NCBI RefSeq assembly: GCF_000733475.1
Contig: NZ_JPFK01000009.1
Coordinates: forward strand, 124,001 to 188,000
DNA from: Mangrovimonas yunxiaonensis
GTDB taxonomy: Bacteria; Bacteroidota; Bacteroidia; Flavobacteriales; Flavobacteriaceae
Direction: 5' to 3'
DNA length: 64,000 nt
The position numbers and the translations under genes were made by a program. A model generated the notes under the pieces. That model made no database searches. It was not told where the DNA came from and saw only the letters and a list, made by a program, of their open reading frames with translations. How positions within the stretch are numbered: the first letter of the stretch is position 1; every line of letters starts with the position of its first letter. Shown in pieces: positions 54,101 to 62,408 of the stretch.

Positions 54101-54519
54101 GCGTTGTTAATAACCTCGAATTGGGTTCCTGGGGCCATCCCCAGTTCGAACGAGGTATTGCCATTTACATCTGGCAAAGTAGACACATCTATAACGCCTT
54201 GCCCAGAGCCAATAGCCATGGGTGTATCCTGAAACCAATCGTCAGTGTTATTAACACTGGGCTGCAGGATGCCGTTTTCATTATAAATGTAGGAAGTTCC
54301 ATTTGTTTGCACATCAGCATCTACACCAAAGTTGGCAGATGTTGTTCCTGATTCAACAATAATTTGGGAATACGCTTGGTTTCCTATAAAAAGCATCCAC
54401 ATAAAAACCCCCAAGGGTATTAGGTGCATGCGCTTAATTGGCCTAAGCCAATGATTAAGCAGTGCTAAAAATGCATTGCTTTTCTTCGTTAGAAGAAAGG
54501 TAGAATTGTTCAATGACAT
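48148..54519 (-). CDS. Giant T9SS-secreted surface protein with thirteen 87-aa repeats
   Basis: 2123 aa. A long signal region (MHLIPLGVFMWMLFIGNQAY, then SQ) precedes an N-terminal domain (about 55-450) with lectin-like or anchor features (ENGGVEIIGHIYVWINPNNL), PKD/Ig-like parts to about 660, then thirteen tandem repeats (unit DAPTGTAPQGEANHNGCMAD ... VVDNCGNALEGEELIHNGSD, 261 bp in DNA, 49.23-52.62 kb). Each repeat has conserved Cys (NGCMAD, DDCND, DCAW, DNCGN), so disulfide-linked HYR/Ig-like modules are likely. The C-terminus has a type IX sorting domain (TAYPVPFEHEVNIAY, DVKGTLVTSL, MYFVRLTTDKGVLTKKIV). It is probably a cell-surface adhesin. Confidence 0.9.
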   Translation of the reverse strand: MSLNNSTFLLTKKSNAFLALLNHWLRPIKRMHLIPLGVFMWMLFIGNQAYSQIIVESGTTSANFGVDADVQTNGTSYIYNENGILQPSVNNTDDWFQDTPMAIGSGQGVIDVSTLPDVNGNTSFELGMAPGTQFEVINNALWLDAVFIRDPHYAGNQDDFSIFKGGSNKNADNPASWNIITGSNPAKNDIIDAMAHLRREVVDQTNPFGGDLWAFIGASTRSADGSAYLDFELFRSEVSYDTATNQLTGTGDPATGNHTAWEFDANGHVSSLGDMIIALDFENGGVEIIGHIYVWINPNNLPGGSIQAYNSLVGTGQSGYNFRFVIGGNGQPIFESGDLANGYGYAEIELYDGTLNNTVAFATMNGGDVDASEFGTKFGPQANNYDVYAENSFVEFGLNLTQFGLDATTLVNGDCQPLFGGVMIKTRSSASFTSELKDLAGPFPFGNIQETEVEITGDDLECNDESTTLTAVANVPFGLQFEWYNENDPNTILGTTNELVVYEPGFYTVVVTAPGINGPGTGCSSSYTKEVIEIIPPVVEVSCPSNNEIQACATNEFIAQELADWFDAFTYGGGQGELDVVWTADDEVIDPETYTLPTFDSCTGGIVTIGVTVTDECEQVESCEATFTVLPDDAAPTGTAPQGEANHNGCVADAETELPFDADTIAANYSDNCGQDVTVNLTGTEVTGTDCAWTLTYTYEVVDNCGNALEGEELIHNGSDQDAPTGTAPQGEANHNGCMADAESELPFDADAVALNYTDDCNDVTVNLTGTAVTGTDCAWTLTYTYEVVDNCGNALEGEELIHNGSDQDAPTGTAPQGEANHNGCMADAESELPFDADAVALNYTDDCNDVTVNLTGTEVTGTDCAWTLTYTYEVVDNCGNALEGEELIHNGSDQDAPTGTAPQGEANHNGCMADAESELPFDADAVALNYTDDCNDVTVNLTGTAVTGTDCAWTLTYTYEVVDNCGNALEGEELIHNGSDQDAPTGTAPQGEANHNGCMADAESELPFDADAVALNYTDDCNDDTVNLTGTAGTGTDCAWTLTHTYEVVDNCGNALEGEELIHNGSDQDAPTGTAPQGEANHNGCMADAETELPFDADAVALNYTDDCNDVTVNLTGTAVTGTDCAWTLTYTYEVVDNCGNALEGEELIHNGSDQDAPTGTAPQGEANHNGCMADAETELPFDADAVALNYTDDCNDVTVNLTGTAVTGTDCAWTLTYTYEVVDNCGNALEGEELIHNGSDQDAPTGTAPQGEANHNGCMADAESELPFDADAVALNYTDDCNDVTVNLTGTEVTGTDCAWTLTYTYEVVDNCGNALEGEELIHNGSDQNAPTGTAPQGEANHNGCMADAESELPFDADAVALNYTDDCNDVTVNLTGTEVTGTDCAWTLTYTYEVVDNCGNALEGEELIHNGSDQDAPTGTAPQGEANHNGCMADAESELPFDAEAVALNYTDDCNDVTVNLTGTAVTGTDCAWTLTYTYEVVDNCGNALEGEELIHNGSDQDAPTGTAPQGEANHNGCMADAESELPFDADAVALNYTDDCNDVAVNLTGTEVTGTDCAWTLTYTYEVVDNCGNALEGEELIHNGSDQDAPTGTAPQGEANHNGCMADAESELPFDADAVALNYTDDCNDVTVNLTGTAVTGTDCAWTLTYTYEVVDNCGNALEGEELIHNGSDQDAPTGTAPQGEANHNGCMADAESELPFDADAVALNYTDDCNDVTVNLTGTAVTGTDCAWTLTYTYEVVDNCGNALEGEEIIHNGSDQTDPVITLPQEVETTLCNDAFPATLTANWTDNCASGGTLTVSGSNFIQGDCVQYQDYVFTATDDCGNSVTETITIERYYDEYDNCETAFGMDPNGNSNCFIEDGFSRWGWYNHFETEGIYTIDLYAGAAHCDADTGTHVGVAEIAYLNGEVTVTYMMNSSGDNWYNYVMNEAHVYVGCDPYPVLSNGAETVAPGQYTVVADDLDHVTTYTVGPIAASGPINVIVHAVTCEVMCHCSPWNTGEFIPDPNSYDAIDCAPEADGGDDLPAVRNTTFTAYPVPFEHEVNIAYQFDYDTNVRIDVYDVKGTLVTSLDNIKYVANSLGTTKIDLSRANDQMYFVRLTTDKGVLTKKIVSSSSEQR
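49236..52625. repeat. Thirteen tandem 261-bp repeats
   Basis: The motif TGGATAAGCTCCTCGCCTTC (or a close variant) recurs at 261-bp intervals thirteen times between about 49,236 and 52,370. Copies differ by only a few bases except the outermost right one (start of the protein), which is diverged. The similarity at silent sites points to recent amplification or gene conversion. Confidence 0.92.
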
Positions 54520-54959
54520 AACATTAAAAAATTAATTAATAATCGCTTAACACACAACATAGGCGATTGCAAGAAAAGGTAAATTGGGGTGCTGCTATTA
54601 ATTAATCGTTTGGGGTACCTTCCATAAAGGTTATGTCTATTTTAAGAAAAGGGGCGTTTTGCTATTAATTATGTTAGAAGTATAAATCAAGTATATTCCC
54701 ACAAAAAATTAACAACGACAAAAATATATAACTATCTCGTTAAATCAAGATTAATCGTATTTATTGGCTAAACAGTTCATTAGAATCGACAAAACGGTAA
54801 GAATCTATTCACAAACAGGACATAAAACACCCTTATCCTCATAATTTTATGTGTTAGCCCAAAAAGGCCATATTAAATTCCCATTAAGTTTATACGAACA
54901 CGCTTATTTTAAGACATCGATTTTTATTTTTGCAAAAAAATTAAGTATCTTTAGTTTTA
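54520..54959. other. 440-bp intergenic region
   Basis: Divergent spacer between the giant surface gene and the STAS-like gene. It holds no protein-like frame. A short inverted pair AATCGC (54541) / GCGATT (54563) lies just upstream of the surface gene. The rest is A+T-rich and presumably carries both promoters; I see nothing else. Confidence 0.5.
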
Positions 54960-55343
54960 ATGGGACAGACGTTTACATTTGATTTTGGGGAAATTACCTT
55001 ATACCCTAGCTGTATGCTAACCATTCTTAAGGAAGGGGTTGTGGTGGTTGATGAATTAACCGACGAACTAATAACCATTGCCCAAGGGTTTTATAAGCAG
55101 AAGCCATTTGTTTACATTTCGCAAAGAAACCATGCCTATACCATAGATCCTAAAGTATACCTTAAAGTATCTAAAATGGAAAACTTAATGGGGTTTGCTG
55201 CCGTGATGAGCAATCCTACCGTTATTGATAATACCGATGTTGAAAAGCTGTTTTTAAACAGTATTCCTTTTGAAATTTTTGACAAACTTGAAGATGCCAT
55301 GCATTGGGCCGATCACGTTATAAAACACCAATCGAAACTTTAA
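54960..55343 (+). CDS. STAS/SEC14-like hypothetical protein
   Basis: 127 aa, no signal or membrane segment. The alternating strand-helix pattern (VVVVDELTDELITIAQGFYK, PFVYISQRNHAYTIDPKVYL, EIFDKLEDAMHWADHVI) is that of small SpoIIAA/STAS-like proteins found in flavobacteria. The role is unknown, possibly a regulatory or lipid-binding partner. It is convergent with hutH, 3 bp between stops. Confidence 0.65.
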   Translation: MGQTFTFDFGEITLYPSCMLTILKEGVVVVDELTDELITIAQGFYKQKPFVYISQRNHAYTIDPKVYLKVSKMENLMGFAAVMSNPTVIDNTDVEKLFLNSIPFEIFDKLEDAMHWADHVIKHQSKL

Positions 55344-55346
55344 CGC

Positions 55347-56858
55347 CTAAGCAAAAAGTTCTTCTGGGTCTATTGCTAGCTCATTTAAAAATGAAACGCT
55401 AGAGGCGATATCCTTATACAATTCCCTATCATTATCAACAAAAGGCACCACTTCTCTAAATGCCGCCAAGAAAGATTCTATAAACGTTGATGATTGTAAA
55501 GGCGCTCTAAACTTAAGCGCTTGCGATGCGTTAAAAAGCTCTATGGCCAACACCCGTTCTACATTTTTAACAAGCCCCAAAGCTTGAACACCGGCATTGG
55601 CTCCCATACTTACATGGTCTTCCTGCCCATTGCTAGACACAATGCTATCTATCGCTGCAGGTGCAGCCAATTGCTTGTTGGCGCTTACAATGCTTGCCGC
55701 TGTATACTGAGGAATCATAAATCCTGAATTTAACCCTGGGTTTTCAACAAGAAAAACAGGAAGTTCGCGCAAACCAGAAACCAATTGAAATGTTCTTCGC
55801 TCTGAAATATTGCCCAATTCGGCCATGGCTATTTTTAAATAATCGAAAGCCAAAGCTAAGGGTTGTCCATGAAAATTACCGCCCGAAATAATTTCGTCTT
55901 CTGCAACAAAAATATTAGGATTGTCTGTTACTGCGTTAATTTCTGTGATGAACGTTTTTTCTACAAAAGCCAGAGTGTCTTTGGTGGCGCCATGAACTTG
56001 CGGCATACACCTAAACGAATACGGGTCTTGAACGTGTTTCTTTTCTTGTGTAATTAATGTACTGTCCTCTAAAAACTCACGCACCCTTTCGGCTGTTTTT
56101 AACTGGCCGTTATGTGGCCTTACCAAATGCACCAATTCATTAAATGGTTCTATACGGCCATCAAAAGCATCTAAGGAAACGCTTCCTATTAAATCGGCAA
56201 AATACGATAGCTTATACGACTCCAACAAGGCTTTAATCCCATAGGCTGCCATAAACTGCGTACCATTTAACAGGGCTAACCCCTCTTTTGATTGCAGTGT
56301 TATAGGTTCCCAACCAAATTTTTCTAGCATGGCTGCCGAGTCGTGTGTTTCTCCTTCATAAACAACCTCTCCTTTACCTATTAAGGGTAAGGTTAAATGG
56401 GCCAATGGCGCTAAATCTCCCGACGCCCCTAAAGACCCTTGAGTGTACACCACAGGCAAAATGTTGTTGTTATAAAAATCCATCAACCGTTTTACCGTTT
56501 CTAACTGCACCCCACTATGGCCATAGCTTAAAGACTGTATTTTTAGCAGCAGCATTAATTTCACCACATCTTGCGGCACTTTCTCTCCTGTTCCACAGGC
56601 GTGCGACATCATTAAGTTTTCCTGAAGTTTTGTTAGATTTTCTTCAGAAATCTTAACGTTGTAAAGCGAACCAAACCCTGTATTTATGCCATAAATAGGG
56701 GCTTTTTGCGCTTTAAGTTTTTCGTTTAAATACGCTCTACAGCTTTCTATTTTATTGGTAGCCTCATCAGAGAGTTCCAGCGTTACATCGTTACTAACAA
56801 TGTAGTTAATGGTTTTTAAATCTATAGGTGCCGAAGATATATGGTGCGTTTGCGTCAT
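55347..56858 (-). CDS. hutH: Histidine ammonia-lyase
   Basis: 503 aa. The MIO cofactor triad Ala-Ser-Gly is in TQGSLGASGDLAPLAHLTLP, and the substrate-selecting motif SHACGTGE (about 88-95) points to histidine rather than tyrosine or phenylalanine. Other family blocks are YGINTGFGSLYNV, LLNGTQFMAAYG, VTDNPNIF and GGNFHGQPLALA. It converts L-histidine to trans-urocanate and ammonia. No other hut gene is adjacent, so the rest of the pathway lies elsewhere or the product has another use, as in pigment-related lyases of flavobacteria. Confidence 0.93.
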   Translation of the reverse strand: MTQTHHISSAPIDLKTINYIVSNDVTLELSDEATNKIESCRAYLNEKLKAQKAPIYGINTGFGSLYNVKISEENLTKLQENLMMSHACGTGEKVPQDVVKLMLLLKIQSLSYGHSGVQLETVKRLMDFYNNNILPVVYTQGSLGASGDLAPLAHLTLPLIGKGEVVYEGETHDSAAMLEKFGWEPITLQSKEGLALLNGTQFMAAYGIKALLESYKLSYFADLIGSVSLDAFDGRIEPFNELVHLVRPHNGQLKTAERVREFLEDSTLITQEKKHVQDPYSFRCMPQVHGATKDTLAFVEKTFITEINAVTDNPNIFVAEDEIISGGNFHGQPLALAFDYLKIAMAELGNISERRTFQLVSGLRELPVFLVENPGLNSGFMIPQYTAASIVSANKQLAAPAAIDSIVSSNGQEDHVSMGANAGVQALGLVKNVERVLAIELFNASQALKFRAPLQSSTFIESFLAAFREVVPFVDNDRELYKDIASSVSFLNELAIDPEELFA

Positions 56859-56984
56859 GATTTTTTTAATTGGCTACAAAATTCAACAATAGCGACAAAA
56901 AAACCAAGTAAATCATAATTATTCCTTAAAAAATAGGTTTATTATATTTTCTGTATAAATTTGAAAAACAAAATTCATTTTTTC

Positions 56985-58031
56985 ATGAAAAAAACATTAT
57001 TCATTTTATCGGCAATAACTGTTTTTGCCTGCAACAAAGAAGAAGAAAAACCTAAAGACTTCGCTTCGCTTTCTGGAACTATAACCAATCAAAATTCCGA
57101 CTCGATTTCTATAAGAAACAGAGACTTCTCTAAAACCATTAAAGTAAATGAAGATGGGACGTTTAGCGACACCCTAAAAGTTACTCCAGGGATTTACTCA
57201 TTTTTTGATGGCGCCGAAAGCACTAATATTTACCTAAAAAACGGTTACGACATTAAGGTTACCCTAGACACCAAAATGTTTGATGAAACCGTAGCATATA
57301 CCGGAGAAGGTGCCGAGCACAGCAACTTCTTAGCACAAAAAAACCTAAAAGAAGAAAAGTTACTAGATATAGATGCCTTAAGTAAAATTGACGACTCTAC
57401 CGCACTGGCCAGTACCTTCAACAAGATTAAAGACGAACTGGTATCGTTTTACCAATCTAATACTAAAGTAGACACGACTTTAATTAATAATGCCTTAAAA
57501 AATGTAGACCCCATGCTAAGGTCGTACCAAGGCTACATACTTAGCAAGATTTCGTTACGCAAAGAACTTCCTAAAGGAAGCCCATCGCCTGTTTTCGAGA
57601 ACTATGAAAACCATGCAGGCGGTACAACATCGCTTAGCGACCTAAAAGGAAAATATGTTTATGTTGATGTTTGGGCCACATGGTGCGGCCCTTGTAAGGC
57701 TGAAATTCCTTTTTTAAAGGACGTTGAGAAAAAATACCACGATAAAAATATTGAATTTGTAAGCATTTCTATTGATGACGCCAAGCGTTCTGGCGGTGGA
57801 AGCATGGAAAAAGCCAAAGAAAAATGGCAAAATATGGTTACCGAAAAGCAACTTGGCGGTATCCAGTTAATTTCCGATAAAAACTGGGCCTCCGATTTTG
57901 TACAGGCCTATAAAATTAACGGTATTCCTAGGTTTATTTTAATCGATCCTGATGGGAACATCGTGTCTCCAGACGCGCCTAGACCTTCTAGCGATGCCTT
58001 AATAGAATTGTTTAACGAATTGAATATCTAA
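56985..58031 (+). CDS. TlpA-like thioredoxin-fold lipoprotein (DUF4369 plus AhpC/TSA)
   Basis: 348 aa from the ATG at 56985; the upstream TTG at 56961 is less likely. The signal peptide ends in a lipobox-like TVFAC, followed by acidic NKEEEKP. The N-terminal domain (about 30-125: LSGTITNQNSDSISIRNRDF) is of the DUF4369 type. The C-terminal thioredoxin fold has the redox motif C-G-P-C in DVWATWCGPCKAEIPFLKDV and a cis-proline NGIPRFILIDPDGN. It is a membrane-anchored thiol-disulfide oxidoreductase in the envelope. Confidence 0.92.
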   Translation: MKKTLFILSAITVFACNKEEEKPKDFASLSGTITNQNSDSISIRNRDFSKTIKVNEDGTFSDTLKVTPGIYSFFDGAESTNIYLKNGYDIKVTLDTKMFDETVAYTGEGAEHSNFLAQKNLKEEKLLDIDALSKIDDSTALASTFNKIKDELVSFYQSNTKVDTTLINNALKNVDPMLRSYQGYILSKISLRKELPKGSPSPVFENYENHAGGTTSLSDLKGKYVYVDVWATWCGPCKAEIPFLKDVEKKYHDKNIEFVSISIDDAKRSGGGSMEKAKEKWQNMVTEKQLGGIQLISDKNWASDFVQAYKINGIPRFILIDPDGNIVSPDAPRPSSDALIELFNELNI

Positions 58032-58060
58032 ACCGTTTTAGTGTTGCATAAAAAATTAAA

Positions 58061-58086
58061 AGCCACTTCTTTTTTTAGAAGTGGCT
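58061..58086. terminator. Bidirectional Rho-independent terminator
   Basis: AGCCACTTCT / AGAAGTGGCT with flanking A and T runs, between the convergent TlpA-like and nnr genes. Confidence 0.85.
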
Positions 58087-58092
58087 TTTTTT

Positions 58093-59643
58093 TTATTGCT
58101 GACCTTCGTTGGTTTCCTGCTCCGGTTGCTCTGGTTGTCTAAACAAATCTAAATAGGCTGCTCCCAAGCCTTCAATTATGTGGCTTGCAACCATACTTTG
58201 ATACGCATAATCTTCAACCTGTAAATCGGCTGATTTCCCATGCAGATAAATCCCAAATATTGCCGAAATAAGAGGGTCGTACCCTTGAGCCATAATGCCC
58301 GTTATTACTCCTGTTAATACATCGCCCGTACCCGCCGTAGCCAAACCGGGATTTCCAGTAGAATTTACGTAGTAATTTTCGTGGTATACCGTTATGGTAT
58401 TCGCGCCTTTTACCACTACAATTAGGTTGTACTTTTTAGAGAGCTCAGACACTTTTTTAAGCTTATCAAAATCGTCTTGCCAAGGCCCAACCAACCGCTC
58501 GAGCTCTTTGGGGTGAGGCGTTAAAATGGTTTGTTCGGGCAATAAGGCCAATAAATCCTGTTGGGCAGCGAGAATGTTAATGGCATCGGCATCTATAACA
58601 AGTGGAGTGTTGTTTTGCTGTAAAAATGCTTCGAGGGCTTTTGTTGAAGTTTCATGAACACCCATGCCCATGCCCAACCCAATAACTGTTGGGGTAATGT
58701 TAAATGTAATATTAGACAGGTATTCCTCCTTATCATCTGTTATTACCATAACTTCTGGCAAGGCGGTTTGTAGTGGTATATAGCCACATTTAGGCACATA
58801 AGCCGTAACCAATCCAGCTCCCGAGGCTAAAGCGGCATGACTGGCCAAACTAACGGCGCCTATTTTACCGTAACTACCACCAACAATTAAAGCATGGCCA
58901 AAACTGCCTTTATGCGAAAACTTCTCTCTAGGTTTATACCACGTTAAAACTTCGTGCTTGCCAATTAAATTGGCCTGGGTATTTAAATGGTACAGATATT
59001 CTAGGTCTATCCCTATATCTAAAACTTCCCATTGTGCTGTATATTTTGCCGTGTCTGGTAAAAAGAATATCAATTTTGGCGATTGAAAACTTAACGTATG
59101 TCCAGCCCAAACCACGCCTTGTTCGTCTTCTGGCACTTTATCGGTATACAATCCGGATGGGATATCGACAGCCAAGGTAAATGCTTTTGAAGCTCTAAAA
59201 TGCTGAAAAAGGGTTTTTACCCAATTGGCAGCCGGCCGGTTTAAACCTATTCCAAAAACGGCATCTATAATAATATCTTCTTTGGCTATAGCGGGCAATT
59301 CGCTTTCGGCATCTAACAAAATAGGCCAGTCCTTAGTGGTCTGTTTTATTCTCTCGTAATTAATTAAAAAGTCTTTAGAACGTTTGTCGCTATAATTAAC
59401 AACATACGTTTTAACATGATAGCCGTGGGTGGTTAAATGTCTTGCTATAACCAAACCGTCACCGCCATTGTTTCCAATGCCACAAAATACGTGTACGGGT
59501 ACCTGAGCGCCTTGCATTCTAAGGTGAAGCCAATTAAAAATCTGCATACCGGCGCGCTCCATCAAATCGGTGGAAGAAATGTTTTGACGTTCGGCTGTTA
59601 ATTTATCGCCTTTATAAATTTGTTCTCTAGATAATATTTTCAT
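58093..59643 (-). CDS. nnr: Bifunctional NAD(P)H-hydrate epimerase / ADP-dependent dehydratase
   Basis: 516 aa. The N-terminal YjeF epimerase domain (about 1-215) has CGIGNNGGDGLVIARHL and VDIPSGLYTD. The C-terminal ribokinase-fold dehydratase (about 225-500) has GSYGKIGAVSLASHAALASG, LTPHPKELERL and NPGLATAGTGDVLTGVI with the catalytic Asp. It repairs damaged NAD(P)HX back to NAD(P)H. The Gln/Glu-rich tail (QPEQPEQETNEGQQ) is not conserved. Confidence 0.94.
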   Translation of the reverse strand: MKILSREQIYKGDKLTAERQNISSTDLMERAGMQIFNWLHLRMQGAQVPVHVFCGIGNNGGDGLVIARHLTTHGYHVKTYVVNYSDKRSKDFLINYERIKQTTKDWPILLDAESELPAIAKEDIIIDAVFGIGLNRPAANWVKTLFQHFRASKAFTLAVDIPSGLYTDKVPEDEQGVVWAGHTLSFQSPKLIFFLPDTAKYTAQWEVLDIGIDLEYLYHLNTQANLIGKHEVLTWYKPREKFSHKGSFGHALIVGGSYGKIGAVSLASHAALASGAGLVTAYVPKCGYIPLQTALPEVMVITDDKEEYLSNITFNITPTVIGLGMGMGVHETSTKALEAFLQQNNTPLVIDADAINILAAQQDLLALLPEQTILTPHPKELERLVGPWQDDFDKLKKVSELSKKYNLIVVVKGANTITVYHENYYVNSTGNPGLATAGTGDVLTGVITGIMAQGYDPLISAIFGIYLHGKSADLQVEDYAYQSMVASHIIEGLGAAYLDLFRQPEQPEQETNEGQQ

Positions 59644-59788
59644 TTGTTATTTTATGCAATTTGGTGTTGCTTACGAAGGTAACAAATAACTGTGTAATCA
59701 AAATCCCGTTTGGTAGGATTTATCACATTTTTCATGCGCAAGCATCATGATGCTATAAGATGTATCTTTGTTATTAAAAAGCCAAAAC

Positions 59789-60589
59789 ATGTGCAACAAC
59801 CAACAGCGTTATATTGGATTTTTAAACACCCCACACCTTTGGAAAAACGTTCCCATTAAAGGGCTGCAGCAATTTAGTATGGTGCCTACACAAATTCCTT
59901 TTCACACTGTAGTTGCTAAGAACATGAGGTTAGGCAAGTTGGTAGAACGCTTTGTATCGCAACAATTGCAGCATGACTCCAGACTTAAATTGCTTGCTGA
60001 AAACCTCATTATCTCGAAAAACAAACGCACCATAGGCGAATTGGACTGTTTGTTTACAAAGGATGGCCAGCCCTACCATTTGGAGGTTGTTTATAAATTT
60101 TATCTATACGATTCCAGTGTTGGCACTTCTGAAATTGACCATTGGATTGGTCCTAATAGAAAAGATAGCTTTACGGAAAAACTTGATAAGTTAAAAACCA
60201 AGCAACTTCCACTACTCTACAGAGATGAAACAAAACCAACGCTAAAGCAATTTAATTTAGAGGCCAATCACATTAAGCAATGTGTGTGTTTTAAAGCCCA
60301 GTTGTTTATACCTTACGGTTTAAAGAACCATACTTTTAAGCATATAAACCCCAACTGCATTGTAGGGTATTATTACAAGCTTAAAGAGGTAAGCCAGCTA
60401 ACGCACTGTAAATTTTTTATTCCCAAAAAACTGGATTGGCTTTCAAAAATAGACATACAAATTAACTGGCTTACTTTTAAAGAATTCACCCCTTTACTAC
60501 AGGTGTTATTAGAGCAAAAACGTGCGCCCATGGTTTGGATAAAAACGCCTAAAGGGCACACGAAAAAAGGCTTTGTTGTTTGGTGGTAA
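59789..60589 (+). CDS. DUF1853 family protein
   Basis: 266 aa from the ATG at 59789; an upstream TTG at 59768 is the only other start. The pattern RLGKLVERFVSQQLQHDSRL, KNKRTIGELDCLFTKDGQPY and HLEVVYKFYLYD, then DHWIGPNRKDSFTEKLDKLK is the DUF1853 signature; the E-D-...-E-x-K-like E-L-D...E-V-V-Y-K arrangement (GELDCLF, HLEVVYK) looks like a PD-(D/E)XK nuclease-type fold. No function is established. Confidence 0.85.
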   Translation: MCNNQQRYIGFLNTPHLWKNVPIKGLQQFSMVPTQIPFHTVVAKNMRLGKLVERFVSQQLQHDSRLKLLAENLIISKNKRTIGELDCLFTKDGQPYHLEVVYKFYLYDSSVGTSEIDHWIGPNRKDSFTEKLDKLKTKQLPLLYRDETKPTLKQFNLEANHIKQCVCFKAQLFIPYGLKNHTFKHINPNCIVGYYYKLKEVSQLTHCKFFIPKKLDWLSKIDIQINWLTFKEFTPLLQVLLEQKRAPMVWIKTPKGHTKKGFVVWW

Positions 60590-60603
60590 ATTGCCCAAAA
60601 CAG

Positions 60604-62394
60604 TTAGGGCACCATTACCTTGGCGGGAGGCGTGTCGGTTAACGCTTCCATAAACAAAATAAGGTCCTCCACTTCACTTTCGGTTAAATTTAAGTGGTCT
60701 TCCGGTAAGGTTTGGTATTCCAAATCCATTCCTAATCCTGCGCCGCCACCTTCATTGTAAAATGTCATAACCTGATTTAAGGTTGTATACACGCCATTGT
60801 GCATGTAAGGACCTGTTTTAGCAATATTACGCACGGTTGGTGTTTTAAAGAAAAACTTGCGCTCTTCGGTTTTAAACAAATCATATCGCCCTAAATCGGT
60901 ATCTAAGGTATTGCTTATGGTGTCTTTTGGTACCCCAAGCAGTTCAAACTCACTTTCAGAAAAATTAGGAGGAACGGTGCCGTTAAATACAGGGGCAAAA
61001 TGGCAGGTTGCACATTTGGCTTTTCCCATAAACAGGTTAAATCCATTTATTTCTCTTTCGGTTAAGGTGTTTTCCAGCCCGTTAATGTTCTTATCGAATT
61101 TTGAACTAAAGTCCCCTAGACTGCGTACATAAACCGCAATTGCATTACGCACATTATCTTGGGTAACCCCTTTTTTGTACAGCTTTTTAAACGTATTCAC
61201 ATAAAGGGAGTCCTTGGTAACAACTGTTTCGAAGTCCGACAAGTTGGTGTGGAATTCGTTATTGTTGTGGATAACATCTACAATTTGTCCTTCTAGATTA
61301 CCTGTTCGCCCATCGTAAAAATAACTTTGCTGATAGGCCGCATAGGTTAAAGTGGGCGTATTTCTCATTTGCTTTGGAAATAACTTTAAACCATCTGTAA
61401 AAGCCTTATCGCTGTTGTGGCAGGTTGCACAGCTCATGTCGTTGTTGCTAGACAAACGTACGTCGTTAAACAACTGCTTGCCTAATGCTGCCTTGGGAGC
61501 AATTAAACTATCGGTTTCGATATAATCTGAAAAGAAATCCATATTAAAGGTGTCTACAGAAAATAAAGAGGTCATGTTGTTGTTAAAGGCCAATTCTAAA
61601 GGAAATTCTACTTGCCAATCGGCTTTCACTTTATTAAGCAACGCCAGTTGTTTGTGGGTTTGCTCTTTTATGAAATCATACCGGTTAAACGATTTAAAAT
61701 CGCCGTTTCTTAACGTGTGCTTGGAAACCTCGATTTCTCCCAAAACTTCATTGTACAAAATGTTAGATTGAAATTGAGGCTGGTACATTTTAAAGATGTT
61801 CTCAATGGCTTGATAGGTTAAGGCAGCCTCCTCTAGCGATTGCTCCAAAACTGGCGAATCGAAACCTGTAATGCCCGTTAGTGCTATACGCGCAATTTGG
61901 TCTCTAATTAACCATAGCACATGGTATTCTTTTAACCGTAAGGCGGTATTTGCCTTAATTAGCTTTAGCCTGTTTTGCGTTTTTAATGCTACATGCTTTA
62001 GCGTTGTTACATCTAAAGAATCGTCAAAAATAAGCTCCTCGATGGCTTGAAACCCAAACGGTTTTTTTATTTTAATGTCGGTAGCGTCCTCTTCGTCTAC
62101 CCTTAAAATATTCGGGCCATTTAAAGTTTTGTAGTTTTCCTTATCGGTAAAGGCCAATACGGGCTCTACAAACTTAAACTGCTTTCTTGCTTGCAGGTAG
62201 TTAGCAATATATTGCTCTTGGGTATTTAGTTGTTTTAAAACGTCTAGAAACACAATGCAGCTGTCCAAACGGGCCGTATAGCTTGCCTCTAACTGATCTA
62301 ATGGTGCTTTGGCAACTGTAGTCTCTTGGTTTTTGCAACTTGATATAACGAGTAAAAGACACACTATAGCATAGTGTGCCTTTTTTATTTTCAT
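60604..62394 (-). CDS. Di-heme cytochrome c peroxidase-family lipoprotein
   Basis: 596 aa from the ATG at 62394, which begins MKIKKAHYAIVCLLLVISSC, a lipoprotein signal; an ATG at 62409 sharing one base with the upstream stop is also possible. An N-terminal helical part (about 30-270) is followed by the peroxidase region with two heme-binding CxxCH motifs: SCATCHNSDKAFTDG and KCATCHFAPVF. The C-terminal TGPYMHNGVYTTLNQVMTFY is typical of MauG/CcpA. It reduces H2O2 or carries out related oxidation in the periplasm. It is coupled to the PhoX-like gene. Confidence 0.9.
   Translation of the reverse strand: MKIKKAHYAIVCLLLVISSCKNQETTVAKAPLDQLEASYTARLDSCIVFLDVLKQLNTQEQYIANYLQARKQFKFVEPVLAFTDKENYKTLNGPNILRVDEEDATDIKIKKPFGFQAIEELIFDDSLDVTTLKHVALKTQNRLKLIKANTALRLKEYHVLWLIRDQIARIALTGITGFDSPVLEQSLEEAALTYQAIENIFKMYQPQFQSNILYNEVLGEIEVSKHTLRNGDFKSFNRYDFIKEQTHKQLALLNKVKADWQVEFPLELAFNNNMTSLFSVDTFNMDFFSDYIETDSLIAPKAALGKQLFNDVRLSSNNDMSCATCHNSDKAFTDGLKLFPKQMRNTPTLTYAAYQQSYFYDGRTGNLEGQIVDVIHNNNEFHTNLSDFETVVTKDSLYVNTFKKLYKKGVTQDNVRNAIAVYVRSLGDFSSKFDKNINGLENTLTEREINGFNLFMGKAKCATCHFAPVFNGTVPPNFSESEFELLGVPKDTISNTLDTDLGRYDLFKTEERKFFFKTPTVRNIAKTGPYMHNGVYTTLNQVMTFYNEGGGAGLGMDLEYQTLPEDHLNLTESEVEDLILFMEALTDTPPAKVMVP
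62354..62384. promoter_or_regulatory. Hairpin in the peroxidase leader codons
   Basis: AAAAG-x-CACACTAT and ATAGTGTG-x-CTTTT form a 13-14-bp stem with a 3-base loop within the codons for the signal peptide. It could hinder translation or be fortuitous. Confidence 0.3.
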
Positions 62395-62408
62395 CTGAAA
62401 AATATGCA

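Noticed and set aside
55347-56858. Tyrosine or phenylalanine ammonia-lyase
   Set aside because: The selectivity motif reads SHACG, as in histidine ammonia-lyases, instead of the His-Leu or Phe-Leu types.
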